Positions 18,315 to 26,500 of a stretch of 64,000 nt of DNA are shown here, in pieces (positions within the stretch are counted from its first letter, which is position 1; each line of letters opens with the position of its first letter). The notes beneath the pieces are model-generated. The model was not told the origin of the DNA, searched no databases, and saw nothing but the letters and a program-made list of their open reading frames with translations. The stretch covers positions 186,001-250,000 of the forward strand of contig JAUYRP010000034.1 in assembly GCA_030696695.1 (NCBI GenBank). Direction: 5' to 3'. This stretch comes from Methylophilus sp. (GTDB lineage: Bacteria > Pseudomonadota > Gammaproteobacteria > Burkholderiales > Methylophilaceae). The position numbers were made by a program, and so were the translations under genes.

Positions 18315-18671
18315 TTATTTGGTGGCTTGTGCTTTACAACCGGTGTAGGACAACACATCGCCGTCGGTCAATGTAGATTGTTCACCGTTTAATACGAGGG
18401 TAATTGCGCCAGAGACATAGCGATTCTTATCTGAGCTGGATTGCGCCAAATTGACTTCATGGTCAGGAAAAATCAGCCACGCATCACTGCCTTTATTCAG
18501 CATACGCACAAAAAAATGTTTGTTGTTCTCGCAAATATACTCGGTTGCGTTGGCTGGGTTTTTAGAGTGCTCTTGCGTTTCAGTATTAAATACCTTAAAT
18601 GGTTTTAACACGCCGCACGCTGATAAGCTCAGCACAGCGGCGATCATTGCAAAAATATACGTATGTTTCAT
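18315..18671 (-). CDS. MliC-family lipoprotein (C-type lysozyme inhibitor)
   Basis: Lipobox 'LSLSACG'; 'YICENNKHFFVRMLNKGSDAWLIFPDHEVNLAQSSS' and 'Y.SG..TL.L.G' pattern. Confidence 0.8.
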   Translation of the reverse strand: MKHTYIFAMIAAVLSLSACGVLKPFKVFNTETQEHSKNPANATEYICENNKHFFVRMLNKGSDAWLIFPDHEVNLAQSSSDKNRYVSGAITLVLNGEQSTLTDGDVLSYTGCKAQATK

Positions 18672-18751
18672 GCTTTACCTTAAATACTTGTGGTTGTAAT
18701 CCATTTATTTTGCCACCTTATGGCCACACTCACAAATGTCAGTGTTTAGGA

Positions 18752-19708
18752 TTAAGATTTTTCGCGGTAGCCGGCGCGCGTTAATCGATCAGAGATTGCT
18801 GCCCATGCTGCTGTTGCTGGCGGTAATTGAATCAAAATTACACTTGCCTGCAATTGATCGAGTTGATGGAGTGCTTCATACAAATGTTCGGCGACTTGTT
18901 CCGGCTGGTTGGATAGAGTGATGTCAAATCCGTCAGAAAAAATGGGTGTTTCCAGCGCATCGCCAATTAATAATGCTGCACAGTTGTGGTGCAGTTTAGC
19001 ATACGCTAATAATGCTGTTCGGTCTTGAAATAGTAACGTAGCGGTGTTGGGTGAGTAATGTAGTAAGTGTTGCCCTGGCGCTTTTGGCGTTTCTAACGGT
19101 TGTTGCAACGCTGGTTTGCCAGCAATCGCTTCAATCTGTGCAGCAGCGATCATGCCATGGCGTAATAGTTGCCAATCATCGCCCTCTACGCTGACGATGG
19201 TTGACTCTATGCCTACCGGACACGCCCCGCCATCCAGCACTGGAATGTTCTCGCCTAAGCTAGATTCAACGTGTGCTGCAGTCGTGGGGCTGAGTTGCGT
19301 GTAACGATTAGCAGAAGGCGCAGCTAAGGCTAGCCCACTTTGTGTGAGCAGTTGCAAAGTGAGCGGATGACTTGGCACTCGCAACGCAACCGTGGGCGCA
19401 TTTGCACGCACAATGATGGACACCGTGGGTTTAGATTTCAGCACCAGTGTCAATGGTCCTGGCCAAAATGCTTGTGCTAACTTGTTAGCTAATGGGGGGA
19501 ACTCATCGGCATAATCCATCACTTGATGGATATCTGCAATATGCACAATCAATGGATTGTTGGCAGGACGTTGTTTAACGGCATAAATCTTCTTTAATGC
19601 AAGATCATTACTTGCATCAGCAGCCAAGCCATAAACAGTCTCTGTGGGAATTGCTACCACTTCCCCCCGCTTAAGTAGCGCAATCGCGTCTGTCAAACTT
19701 ACCCGCAT
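18752..19708 (-). CDS. L-threonylcarbamoyladenylate synthase (TsaC/Sua5 type)
   Basis: 'VVAIPTETVYGLAADASNDLALKKIYAVKQRPANNPLIVHI', 'SANRYTQLSPTTAAHV'; C-terminal Sua5 domain present. Confidence 0.92.
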   Translation of the reverse strand: MRVSLTDAIALLKRGEVVAIPTETVYGLAADASNDLALKKIYAVKQRPANNPLIVHIADIHQVMDYADEFPPLANKLAQAFWPGPLTLVLKSKPTVSIIVRANAPTVALRVPSHPLTLQLLTQSGLALAAPSANRYTQLSPTTAAHVESSLGENIPVLDGGACPVGIESTIVSVEGDDWQLLRHGMIAAAQIEAIAGKPALQQPLETPKAPGQHLLHYSPNTATLLFQDRTALLAYAKLHHNCAALLIGDALETPIFSDGFDITLSNQPEQVAEHLYEALHQLDQLQASVILIQLPPATAAWAAISDRLTRAGYREKS

Positions 19709-19718
19709 GTAAATGCCA

Positions 19719-19750
19719 ACCAGTAGTAAAAACGCTATTTTACTACTGGT
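19719..19750. terminator. 13-bp perfect inverted repeat between fae and tsaC genes
   Basis: accagtagtaaaa-acgcta-ttttactactggt. Confidence 0.55.
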
Positions 19751-19786
19751 TTGGTGTCCGGTGGTTTACTGTCCAATGATGCATCA

Positions 19787-20348
19787 TCAAGCGGCTTTTG
19801 GTAATGGAGATGTTGTTGGAGCAGTTTGGTAGTCATGCGATGCGAACGGATGCGATACCATTTCACTTCTTTCCACCACTTCTGCTGCTTTAGGCAAGCC
19901 AGCAACAGCACGCTGAATAGCCAATTTAGTTGCAGCATAATTCCAATCTTGGATTTTGGCGTTGTCTGAGGCATCCCAATGAATAAAAATACCCACGACA
20001 AATAAATATGTCGTCGGCCTCTTCTAAAGGAATGGTGCCATCTTTGACAGAGTCCGTCACGGCTTTTGCTACACCTGCTTGTGCTGGCCCAAACATTTGC
20101 ACAGCTTGGTTGGCATCTTTGATATCCACTTTGTTGAACATCACAGTGGCAGGTTTGGCCATGAGATTAGGCGCAACCACTGCGAGTAACGCGTTATCAC
20201 CGCGCTTTTGATTGGTCAGCGTTAGAGAAAAAGCCGTCTCGGCAGCACTGCCGCGCGGCCCTATAATAAGATCCACATGGGCAACCTCGTTACCGTCACC
20301 TACCAATGCTTCGCCTGCCAATAATTTGTTGATTTTTAAGGTGTTCAT
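19787..20348 (-). pseudogene. fae: Formaldehyde-activating enzyme (Fae) homologue, interrupted by a +1 frameshift near 19997
   Basis: Frame 1 '[40 protein letters not shown]...[10 protein letters not shown]' continues in another frame as '[52 protein letters not shown]'; deleting one base (C in coding strand, position 19997) restores [13 protein letters not shown]. Confidence 0.85.
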
Positions 20349-20517
20349 GACAATACTTCCTTTCAACTTTCAAGCCCTAGCGGGCATTAAAAAGAGATGG
20401 ATAAACCCCAAAAGCTCATCAAATTGCGTTCAATAGTATGACAAAAATCAAGGTTGTTAGTTGCAAGCATTTAACTGGTATAAAATAACGCACCGTTACC
20501 ATTATTGAAGAAATCAC

Positions 20518-20844
20518 ATGAGCCAAATTCTCGTAGAAAAAAATCCAAATCAAGCAACACTAGACAGTTTAGGTGTGAGCAAATGGCCCACTTGGCAAAA
20601 GGAAGTGTCCACTTTTCCATGGGAATTTTTAGAGCAAGAAATCGCCTACATTTTAGAAGGTGAGTGTGTCATTACTCCTACTGGCGGCGCACCAGTGTCG
20701 TTTGGTAAAGGAGATTTAGTGACGTTTCCTGCGGGCATGACAGCAAGCTGGGAAGTGAAACAACCACTGCACAAGCACTACAAACTCGATGGCAACTTGC
20801 TCAGTCAAACGTTTCGTCGTATCAAAGCAAAACTTAAATTCTAA
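20518..20844 (+). CDS. Cupin-domain protein (DUF861-like)
   Basis: 108 aa; 'YILEGECVITPTGGAPVSFGKGDLVTFPAGMTASWEV'. Confidence 0.85.
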   Translation: MSQILVEKNPNQATLDSLGVSKWPTWQKEVSTFPWEFLEQEIAYILEGECVITPTGGAPVSFGKGDLVTFPAGMTASWEVKQPLHKHYKLDGNLLSQTFRRIKAKLKF

Positions 20845-20867
20845 TTATGCAATGCGTCACTTGCCCG

Positions 20868-21506
20868 TTAGCCAGCTTTTCTAAATGTCAGGTTAATGCG
20901 CTTGTTACCTAAGATGGGGTGTGTATTGGCTTGCACTGTCATGATACCGTGATAGTACATCCGCGATGCACCACCCCACACCACCACATCGCCATGATTC
21001 AGTAAAATCTGAATGGGTTTATCACTGCGCTTATTGCCGCCAAATTGAAATCGCGCAGGAATGCCCAATGAAACTGACACAATCGGCTGCGTAAAGTCAC
21101 GTTCATCCTTATCTCGATGTAAGCCCATTTTAGTACCAATGTGATATTGGTTAATTAGACAGGCATCTGGGCAAAAATCTTTGAAACCCGCAGTCTCGGC
21201 AGCGTTTTCTGCCAGCTGCAAAAAGCTCTCTGGCATGGCAGGCCAAGGCAGTAAACTTTGTGGATCAACATGCGAGTAGCCATAGCCTTTTGCATCACCT
21301 ACCCAGCCCAAGCTGCCACAACTGGTGGTAGCGACAGACATCGGATAACCCATCGGTGTCATCATGGATCTGAGTGGAGCAACTGCAATCACCTGATTTA
21401 AATCTGCCAGAAGTGTAGGTGCATTGTTTAAGGCAAAACCACGTAAATAGACTAAGCCCGTGGCGTATGTTTGATGCGTGGGTTCTACATTTGAAAATAA
21501 ATCCAT
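20868..21506 (-). CDS. alkB: AlkB-family alpha-ketoglutarate-dependent dioxygenase
   Basis: 'NQYHIGTKMGLHRDKDERDFTQPIVSVSLGIPARFQFGG', 'LNHGDVVVWGGASRMYYHGI...RINLTFRKAG' (HxD...H...R). Confidence 0.92.
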   Translation of the reverse strand: MDLFSNVEPTHQTYATGLVYLRGFALNNAPTLLADLNQVIAVAPLRSMMTPMGYPMSVATTSCGSLGWVGDAKGYGYSHVDPQSLLPWPAMPESFLQLAENAAETAGFKDFCPDACLINQYHIGTKMGLHRDKDERDFTQPIVSVSLGIPARFQFGGNKRSDKPIQILLNHGDVVVWGGASRMYYHGIMTVQANTHPILGNKRINLTFRKAG

Positions 21507-21649
21507 TGAAATACATCCACTGAATAGTTGGCTATTGGTTAAATACAAAGTGTGTCAGTATGATATGAAAAATCCCAGATAAGACATTCCAAGAAAAGAC
21601 ATTTCAAGATTACGTAATTAAGACATGCCATCTATACAACAATTTTAGT

Positions 21650-22273
21650 ATGACACAAGAAAATCATCAGTTAGTTGCTGCTAGCCATTTCATGCGTCAG
21701 TTGGACGATGATTGGGCAGGTTTAATTCATCAAGTGGGTGCTTGTACGCTGCAGCCTACCACTTACACCGAACCCTATGAAGCATTGGTGCGCGCCGTGG
21801 CTTATCAGCAATTAAGTACCAAAGCAGGCGATGCGATTTTTGCCAAACTCAAAGCCCATTTTTCTGGGAGCATCCCCACACCTGCCATGCTGATTGAAGC
21901 TAGGTTTGATGCGCTACGTGCCTGCGGATTCTCTGGGCGAAAAGTAGACACATTGCAGGGCATTGCAAAGGGCGCGCTAGCAGGCTTAGTGCCCTCCCGC
22001 GGCCTTGCAGACGAAATGACAAACGAAGCATTGATTACACAATTGGTTCAATTAAAAGGCATCGGCCAATGGACCGTGGAGATGATGCTGATGTTTACGC
22101 TTGGGCGTTTGGATGTGCTACCAGTAGATGATTTTGGTGTGCGTGAAGGGTATAAGCGACTAAAGTCATTGTCAGCGGCCCCTACCCCAAAAGCATTAGC
22201 GGAGATTGGGCAGGCATGGCAACCATACCGTACCATTGCCAGTTGGTATTTATGGCGCGTGCCAAAAGTTTAG
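21650..22273 (+). CDS. alkA: DNA-3-methyladenine glycosylase II (HhH-GPD)
   Basis: 'AVAYQQLSTKAGDAIFAKL', 'LVQLKGIGQWTVEMMLMFTLGRLDVLPVDDFGVREGYKRL' HhH-GPD motif with catalytic Asp. Confidence 0.9.
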   Translation: MTQENHQLVAASHFMRQLDDDWAGLIHQVGACTLQPTTYTEPYEALVRAVAYQQLSTKAGDAIFAKLKAHFSGSIPTPAMLIEARFDALRACGFSGRKVDTLQGIAKGALAGLVPSRGLADEMTNEALITQLVQLKGIGQWTVEMMLMFTLGRLDVLPVDDFGVREGYKRLKSLSAAPTPKALAEIGQAWQPYRTIASWYLWRVPKV

Positions 22274-22306
22274 CGAACTACACATATCACTGCTTATTTA
22301 CACTGC

Positions 22307-23227
22307 TTAATAATGTGCCCAGATCAATTGCACATCGTGTGCTTTTGCAATCGCTTCCATTTTAGGAATGGCAGCGGCTAATCGACCAGAGAAATCAACC
22401 GCTGTCTCTTGATGAAAGCCCAGCACCATCACACTTTTACCTTGTTCAATTAACTGAGTGAACATGTCGACAATTTGCCCTGTCCCTGTGTAATCGGCAA
22501 GGCTGGCGTTGTTGGGGAACTCTTGTAATTCTGCTGTCAACGCAAAAGGTTGCTCTAGCGGTGTGCTATGTGGATGCAGTGCGTTCAGCATCTTGACTAA
22601 GCTGCTGTTGGGTTCCCAGCGACTGGTCAACAATTCTGCGGCTGTGCGCGAGCTATCCCAAGTAATTCCATTATTCGCAAGTGCTTGCGTGAGTTTAGGC
22701 CCCAACTGCCAAGCACCGGCACGAAAATGCACGGGCTTTTTGAAGCCATGCTGTACCAAAATAGCTTGGCTGCAACCCACCAATTTGGTTAAAGCGGCCG
22801 TTGAATAAGCATATTCTAAACTGACGGTATAGCCACAATCGCCTTGCGTGCATTGCTCGTCTATATCTGCAAAAGAGGGCTGATGTTGATAAGGTACTTG
22901 GCAATAGTCCATCAATGATTTCCACCCATGTAAATGCAGACCATGCGCATCGGCAGGCAATAGTGTGGATTGAATGCTGGTTTTAATCTGCGCTTGATTA
23001 GCGTTGGGTCTGACAAAATACACGGGGTTCAAAAGCTGGAGTATAGGAATGTGTGGGAACCGTGTACGAAATGCCTGCATGGCTTCAATATTTTCAGGCT
23101 CCAAATTGTAGCCTTCCCAATCCACCGTGACATATACCGTAATACTTTGTTGTGCTTGGGCGGGTAATGCGCCAAGTAACAGAAAGCAGCAGAAAAAATA
23201 TAAAAAATGTATAGGGGCTAGGCGCAT
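22307..23227 (-). CDS. Exported polysaccharide-deacetylase-like protein
   Basis: Signal peptide; 'VYVTVDWEGYNLEPENIEAMQAFRTRFP', 'HGLHLHGWKS', 'FRAGAWQLGPKLTQALANNGITWDSS' typical of NodB-like (FRAGxW). Confidence 0.7.
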   Translation of the reverse strand: MRLAPIHFLYFFCCFLLLGALPAQAQQSITVYVTVDWEGYNLEPENIEAMQAFRTRFPHIPILQLLNPVYFVRPNANQAQIKTSIQSTLLPADAHGLHLHGWKSLMDYCQVPYQHQPSFADIDEQCTQGDCGYTVSLEYAYSTAALTKLVGCSQAILVQHGFKKPVHFRAGAWQLGPKLTQALANNGITWDSSRTAAELLTSRWEPNSSLVKMLNALHPHSTPLEQPFALTAELQEFPNNASLADYTGTGQIVDMFTQLIEQGKSVMVLGFHQETAVDFSGRLAAAIPKMEAIAKAHDVQLIWAHY

Positions 23228-23289
23228 ATCAATAAAGCATTAAAACTGAAAGGTTAGTGCGCCTAATCTATTTCAGCAGAATCGCACTA

Positions 23290-23390
23290 GGTCAACGACG
23301 ACTCATCGGTGTGCTTACGCACACTTACTGCTTTATTCTCAGCACTAACCGCGTCATTCTACAGAAGTTTGCTGCTGTCCTGATAAATCT
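23290..23390. repeat. Intergenic palindrome-centred element (copy 3, diverged)
   Basis: actcatcgGTGTGCttacGCACACttactgctttattctcagca. Confidence 0.35.
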
Positions 23391-23434
23391 AAGCATGCGC
23401 AAATTTTAAACGCATTTAAATTTATAATGCTGTG

Positions 23435-24670
23435 ATGCAGCATTCTCTTCCTCAGTTGTTTCGTAACCATCAGTTTGCATTCGTTAAGTTATTGTCTTTT
23501 CGTATCCAAATGGTATTGGCCTATCAGATGATGGCCGTCGTCGTGGGTTGGCATATTTATGAGCTCACACGCGATCCATTGGCGCTTGGATTGGTCGGGC
23601 TGGCCGAAGTGATTCCTTACTTTTCCAGTGCGTTATTTGCCGGGCATGCTGTGGATCATTACTATTCCAGACGTGCTTTTGGCATATTGGCCGCGGCCTT
23701 GCTGTGTCTAAATGCGCTCACCCTCACAGCGGTTTCCTTGGGTTGGATCACAGGGAATCCCAGCGCTTGGATCTATGGCTCCATTGCATTTACTGGCATT
23801 GCGCGTGCGTTTATTGCGCCCAGCTACAACACTTTGTTTGCCATTATTGTACCCAGAGCGTCTTTTGGGCGCGGTGCTGGTATTGGCAGTTCCATTTTCC
23901 AAACAGGCTTGGTCATTGGTCCAGCATTAGGCGGTTTATTGGTGGGATTCGCTAGTAAAACCATGGCGTATGCCTTAGCGAGTGCACTATGCGTAGGTGC
24001 AATGGTGGCGATGCTGATGTTGAAAGTGAAAGAGCCGCCAGCGCAAGAGAGTCCGCCAGTGTTTAAAAGTATTGGCGAAGGGTTGCGGTTTGTCTGGGGC
24101 AATCAAATTGTGTTTGGTGCGCAAATGCTCGATATGTTCGCTGTGTTATTTGGCGGTGCCGTCGCCTTGTTGCCCGCGTTTGTGCATGATGTGTATCAAA
24201 TGGGGCCAGAAGGCTTGGGAGTACTGCGTGCGGCACCTGCGGTGGGCGCGATTGCCACTGGTCTTTGGCTGACCAAACACCCCATCAATCTGCACGCTGG
24301 CCGTTGGCTACTGGGCGCAGTAGCAGGCTTTGGCGCATGCATGATTGGTTTTGCGCTGAGTCCGTATTTCTGGATGGCAGCTGCCATCTTGATGTTGTCA
24401 GGGGTGCTAGATGGTATTTCTGTAGTGATGCGTCAAACCATTTTGCAGCTAGCCACACCAGATGGCATGCGCGGCAGAGTGTCTGCTATTAATGGAATTT
24501 TCATCGGCTCATCTAATGAGTTAGGCGCGTTTGAGTCGGGGGTTGCTGCCAAATTGCTGGGCTTGGTGCCATCTGTGATTTTTGGTGGCATGATGACCAT
24601 TGGAATAGTGGGGCTTACTGCTAAATTATCACCAAAATTACGTGATTTAGAGTTGAAACAATTGCATTAA
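23435..24670 (+). CDS. MFS transporter (EntS-like)
   Basis: 'VVVGWHIYELTRDPLALGLVGLAEVIPYFSSALFAGHAVD', 'GAGIGSSIFQTGLVIGPALGGLL'. Confidence 0.85.
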   Translation: MQHSLPQLFRNHQFAFVKLLSFRIQMVLAYQMMAVVVGWHIYELTRDPLALGLVGLAEVIPYFSSALFAGHAVDHYYSRRAFGILAAALLCLNALTLTAVSLGWITGNPSAWIYGSIAFTGIARAFIAPSYNTLFAIIVPRASFGRGAGIGSSIFQTGLVIGPALGGLLVGFASKTMAYALASALCVGAMVAMLMLKVKEPPAQESPPVFKSIGEGLRFVWGNQIVFGAQMLDMFAVLFGGAVALLPAFVHDVYQMGPEGLGVLRAAPAVGAIATGLWLTKHPINLHAGRWLLGAVAGFGACMIGFALSPYFWMAAAILMLSGVLDGISVVMRQTILQLATPDGMRGRVSAINGIFIGSSNELGAFESGVAAKLLGLVPSVIFGGMMTIGIVGLTAKLSPKLRDLELKQLH

Positions 24671-24683
24671 CATTATTGATGCC

Positions 24684-25040
24684 ATGCGAGACATAGAAGC
24701 CGTATTTACAGTGTTAGCGTGCTCTACCTTTCGTGCAGGGTTCAAGCTCAATGCGCGAGATTTAAGTTATCTGCAACAAAAAGGCATCGCGGTCGTGCTC
24801 GATCATGCAGAAGATTTTGTGCGTGAGCGCTTGGCCCCAGCGGTGATTGCTAACGAGGGTAAACAAACGCCGATGCGGGGTCATCCAGTATTTGTTGCGC
24901 AACATGCTACCGCCTGTTGCTGCCGTGGGTGTTTACAACAATGGCATGCCATTCCACAAGGACGCGAGTTGACGCTTGAAGAGCAGGCTTATATTGTTGT
25001 TGTATTGGAGCGTTGGCTCCAGCTTTATGCCTCTGTTTAA
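24684..25040 (+). CDS. DUF4186-family protein
   Basis: 118 aa; 'FRAGFKLNARDLSYLQQKG...TPMRGHPVFVAQHATACCCRGCLQQWHAIPQGRELT'. Confidence 0.8.
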   Translation: MRDIEAVFTVLACSTFRAGFKLNARDLSYLQQKGIAVVLDHAEDFVRERLAPAVIANEGKQTPMRGHPVFVAQHATACCCRGCLQQWHAIPQGRELTLEEQAYIVVVLERWLQLYASV

Positions 25041-25049
25041 TGCTTATTG

Positions 25050-25170
25050 GCGAAATCTTTGTTAGCATTGACGAGCGAAGCAAAGACAAGGCAAAAAATG
25101 CTGAGAAACCAGAGTTTACGTGAGTGTAAATGAGGATTTTAAAGCATTTTTTAACACAGTATTTGCAAGT
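25050..25170. repeat. Intergenic palindrome-centred element (copy 1)
   Basis: Core gTTTACgtgagtGTAAAt flanked by ccagag/ctgagaaa and gccttgtc (reverse-complement sense). Confidence 0.4.
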
Positions 25171-25192
25171 GCAGGCGCCCTAAAAGTGATTT

Positions 25193-25933
25193 CTATATTC
25201 CGATGTGCGGGCGTAAATAGGTGAGCACAATCGGCAAGCCAATCGCACTAATCACACCGTTTAAACCCATGGCCATGCTGGCAAAAATACCGGCTTCTTC
25301 ATTCACACTAAATGCGCGTGTAATACCCAAGCCATGCGCGCCAACACCAATGGCTGTGCCGCGTATCCACCATTGTTGTACCTTCAGTGCATTCAAGATA
25401 TAAGGTGCCAAAATGGCGCCCAACATGCCAGTAATAACCGTAAATACAGCAGTAAGTGTGGGCGACACATTGATGCGTTCTGCAATGCCCATGGCAATGG
25501 GCGCTGTGACGGATTTCGCATACATGCTACCTACCATATTGTTACTGGCGCCCATCCACTGTGCGATGGCGACCGCACTGACAATCGAGACCGTGCTACC
25601 GGCTGTCAGTGCAACCCACATATGAAAAATCTTGCCCTTCATACGCTTAAAACCATTATAAATAGGTACAGCTAACGCAACGGTGGCCGTGCCTAGTAAA
25701 AAGTGTACGAACTGTGCGCCTTCAAAATATTTTTCATAAGGCATCTCCAGTACGCTGATAATGATGCAAGTGAGTACCACGGAAATGGCAACAGGATTAA
25801 CGATAGGATTACGTTTTGAGCGTACATACAGTAGGTAGCCAAGTTGGTAGGTGGCCAATGTGATAATCAGTGCAAATAAAGGGTCGCCAGACAGGTAGAC
25901 CCAAATTTCGGAAATCGGCAAACGCTCATTCAT
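25193..25933 (-). CDS. LrgB-family protein
   Basis: 'LLGTATVALAVPIYNGF', 'KSVTAPIAMGIAERI', 'GTAIGVGAHGLGITRAFSVNEEAGIFASMAMGLNGVISAI'. Internal ATG chosen; overlaps lrgA by a few nt. Confidence 0.93.
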   Translation of the reverse strand: MNERLPISEIWVYLSGDPLFALIITLATYQLGYLLYVRSKRNPIVNPVAISVVLTCIIISVLEMPYEKYFEGAQFVHFLLGTATVALAVPIYNGFKRMKGKIFHMWVALTAGSTVSIVSAVAIAQWMGASNNMVGSMYAKSVTAPIAMGIAERINVSPTLTAVFTVITGMLGAILAPYILNALKVQQWWIRGTAIGVGAHGLGITRAFSVNEEAGIFASMAMGLNGVISAIGLPIVLTYLRPHIGI

Positions 25934-26294
25934 GGCGTTGCCCTTTTCCATACTTAAGTGACACATACCAAAATACTTTGAGCACAACTGCCGTCACACC
26001 AATCGTCAGCACAACACTCACCAATAAGGCCGTGGATACTGCCAATGCATGGGTCTTTAGCTCGGGCAAGAACAGCACAACCCCTACAGAGGCAGGCACG
26101 AACAATAAGCCTAAATGTTGCCTAAAGTGGTCGGCTACTTGTCCTAGCGGTTGGTTCACCTCACCTTTGATTATCAAAAATACCACTAAAAATATCAAGC
26201 CTAGCACTGGCCCTGGAATGCTAGGAAGCAAAAATTTGGAGGCTAACTCTCCCAAGCCTTGCCATAAGAATAACTGTACTAAGCCTTCTATCAT
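25926..26294 (-). CDS. CidA/LrgA-family protein
   Basis: 122 aa; 'WQGLGELASKFLLPSIPGPVLGLIFL', 'HLGLLFVPASVGVVL'. Confidence 0.9.
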   Translation of the reverse strand: MIEGLVQLFLWQGLGELASKFLLPSIPGPVLGLIFLVVFLIIKGEVNQPLGQVADHFRQHLGLLFVPASVGVVLFLPELKTHALAVSTALLVSVVLTIGVTAVVLKVFWYVSLKYGKGQRHE

Positions 26295-26500
26295 GCGCGT
26301 AAATTTCGTGATTGAAAGTTTTAAGTTATCACACTTTTATTTTGAATAATTGACCAAAGTCTAAAATTGTTGGAAATCTACGTACAATCGCGCATGAAAC
26401 AGCGTACTACAGGCGTAGCAATTAGCACTTAGTAAAAGTGCAAATGAAACCATCATGCTAAAATATGCGCAGTCAGTTTTAATGGATTTGAAAGCACTTT

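Noticed and set aside
19735-20001. 88-aa minus-strand [19 protein letters not shown]...
   Set aside because: Out-of-frame reading of the second half of the fae gene; the Fae-like peptide lies in another frame.
26340-26500. Possible cobalamin or SAM/SAH riboswitch before metH
   Set aside because: Spacer is short and lacks recognisable B12-box or SAM/SAH-riboswitch core sequence.
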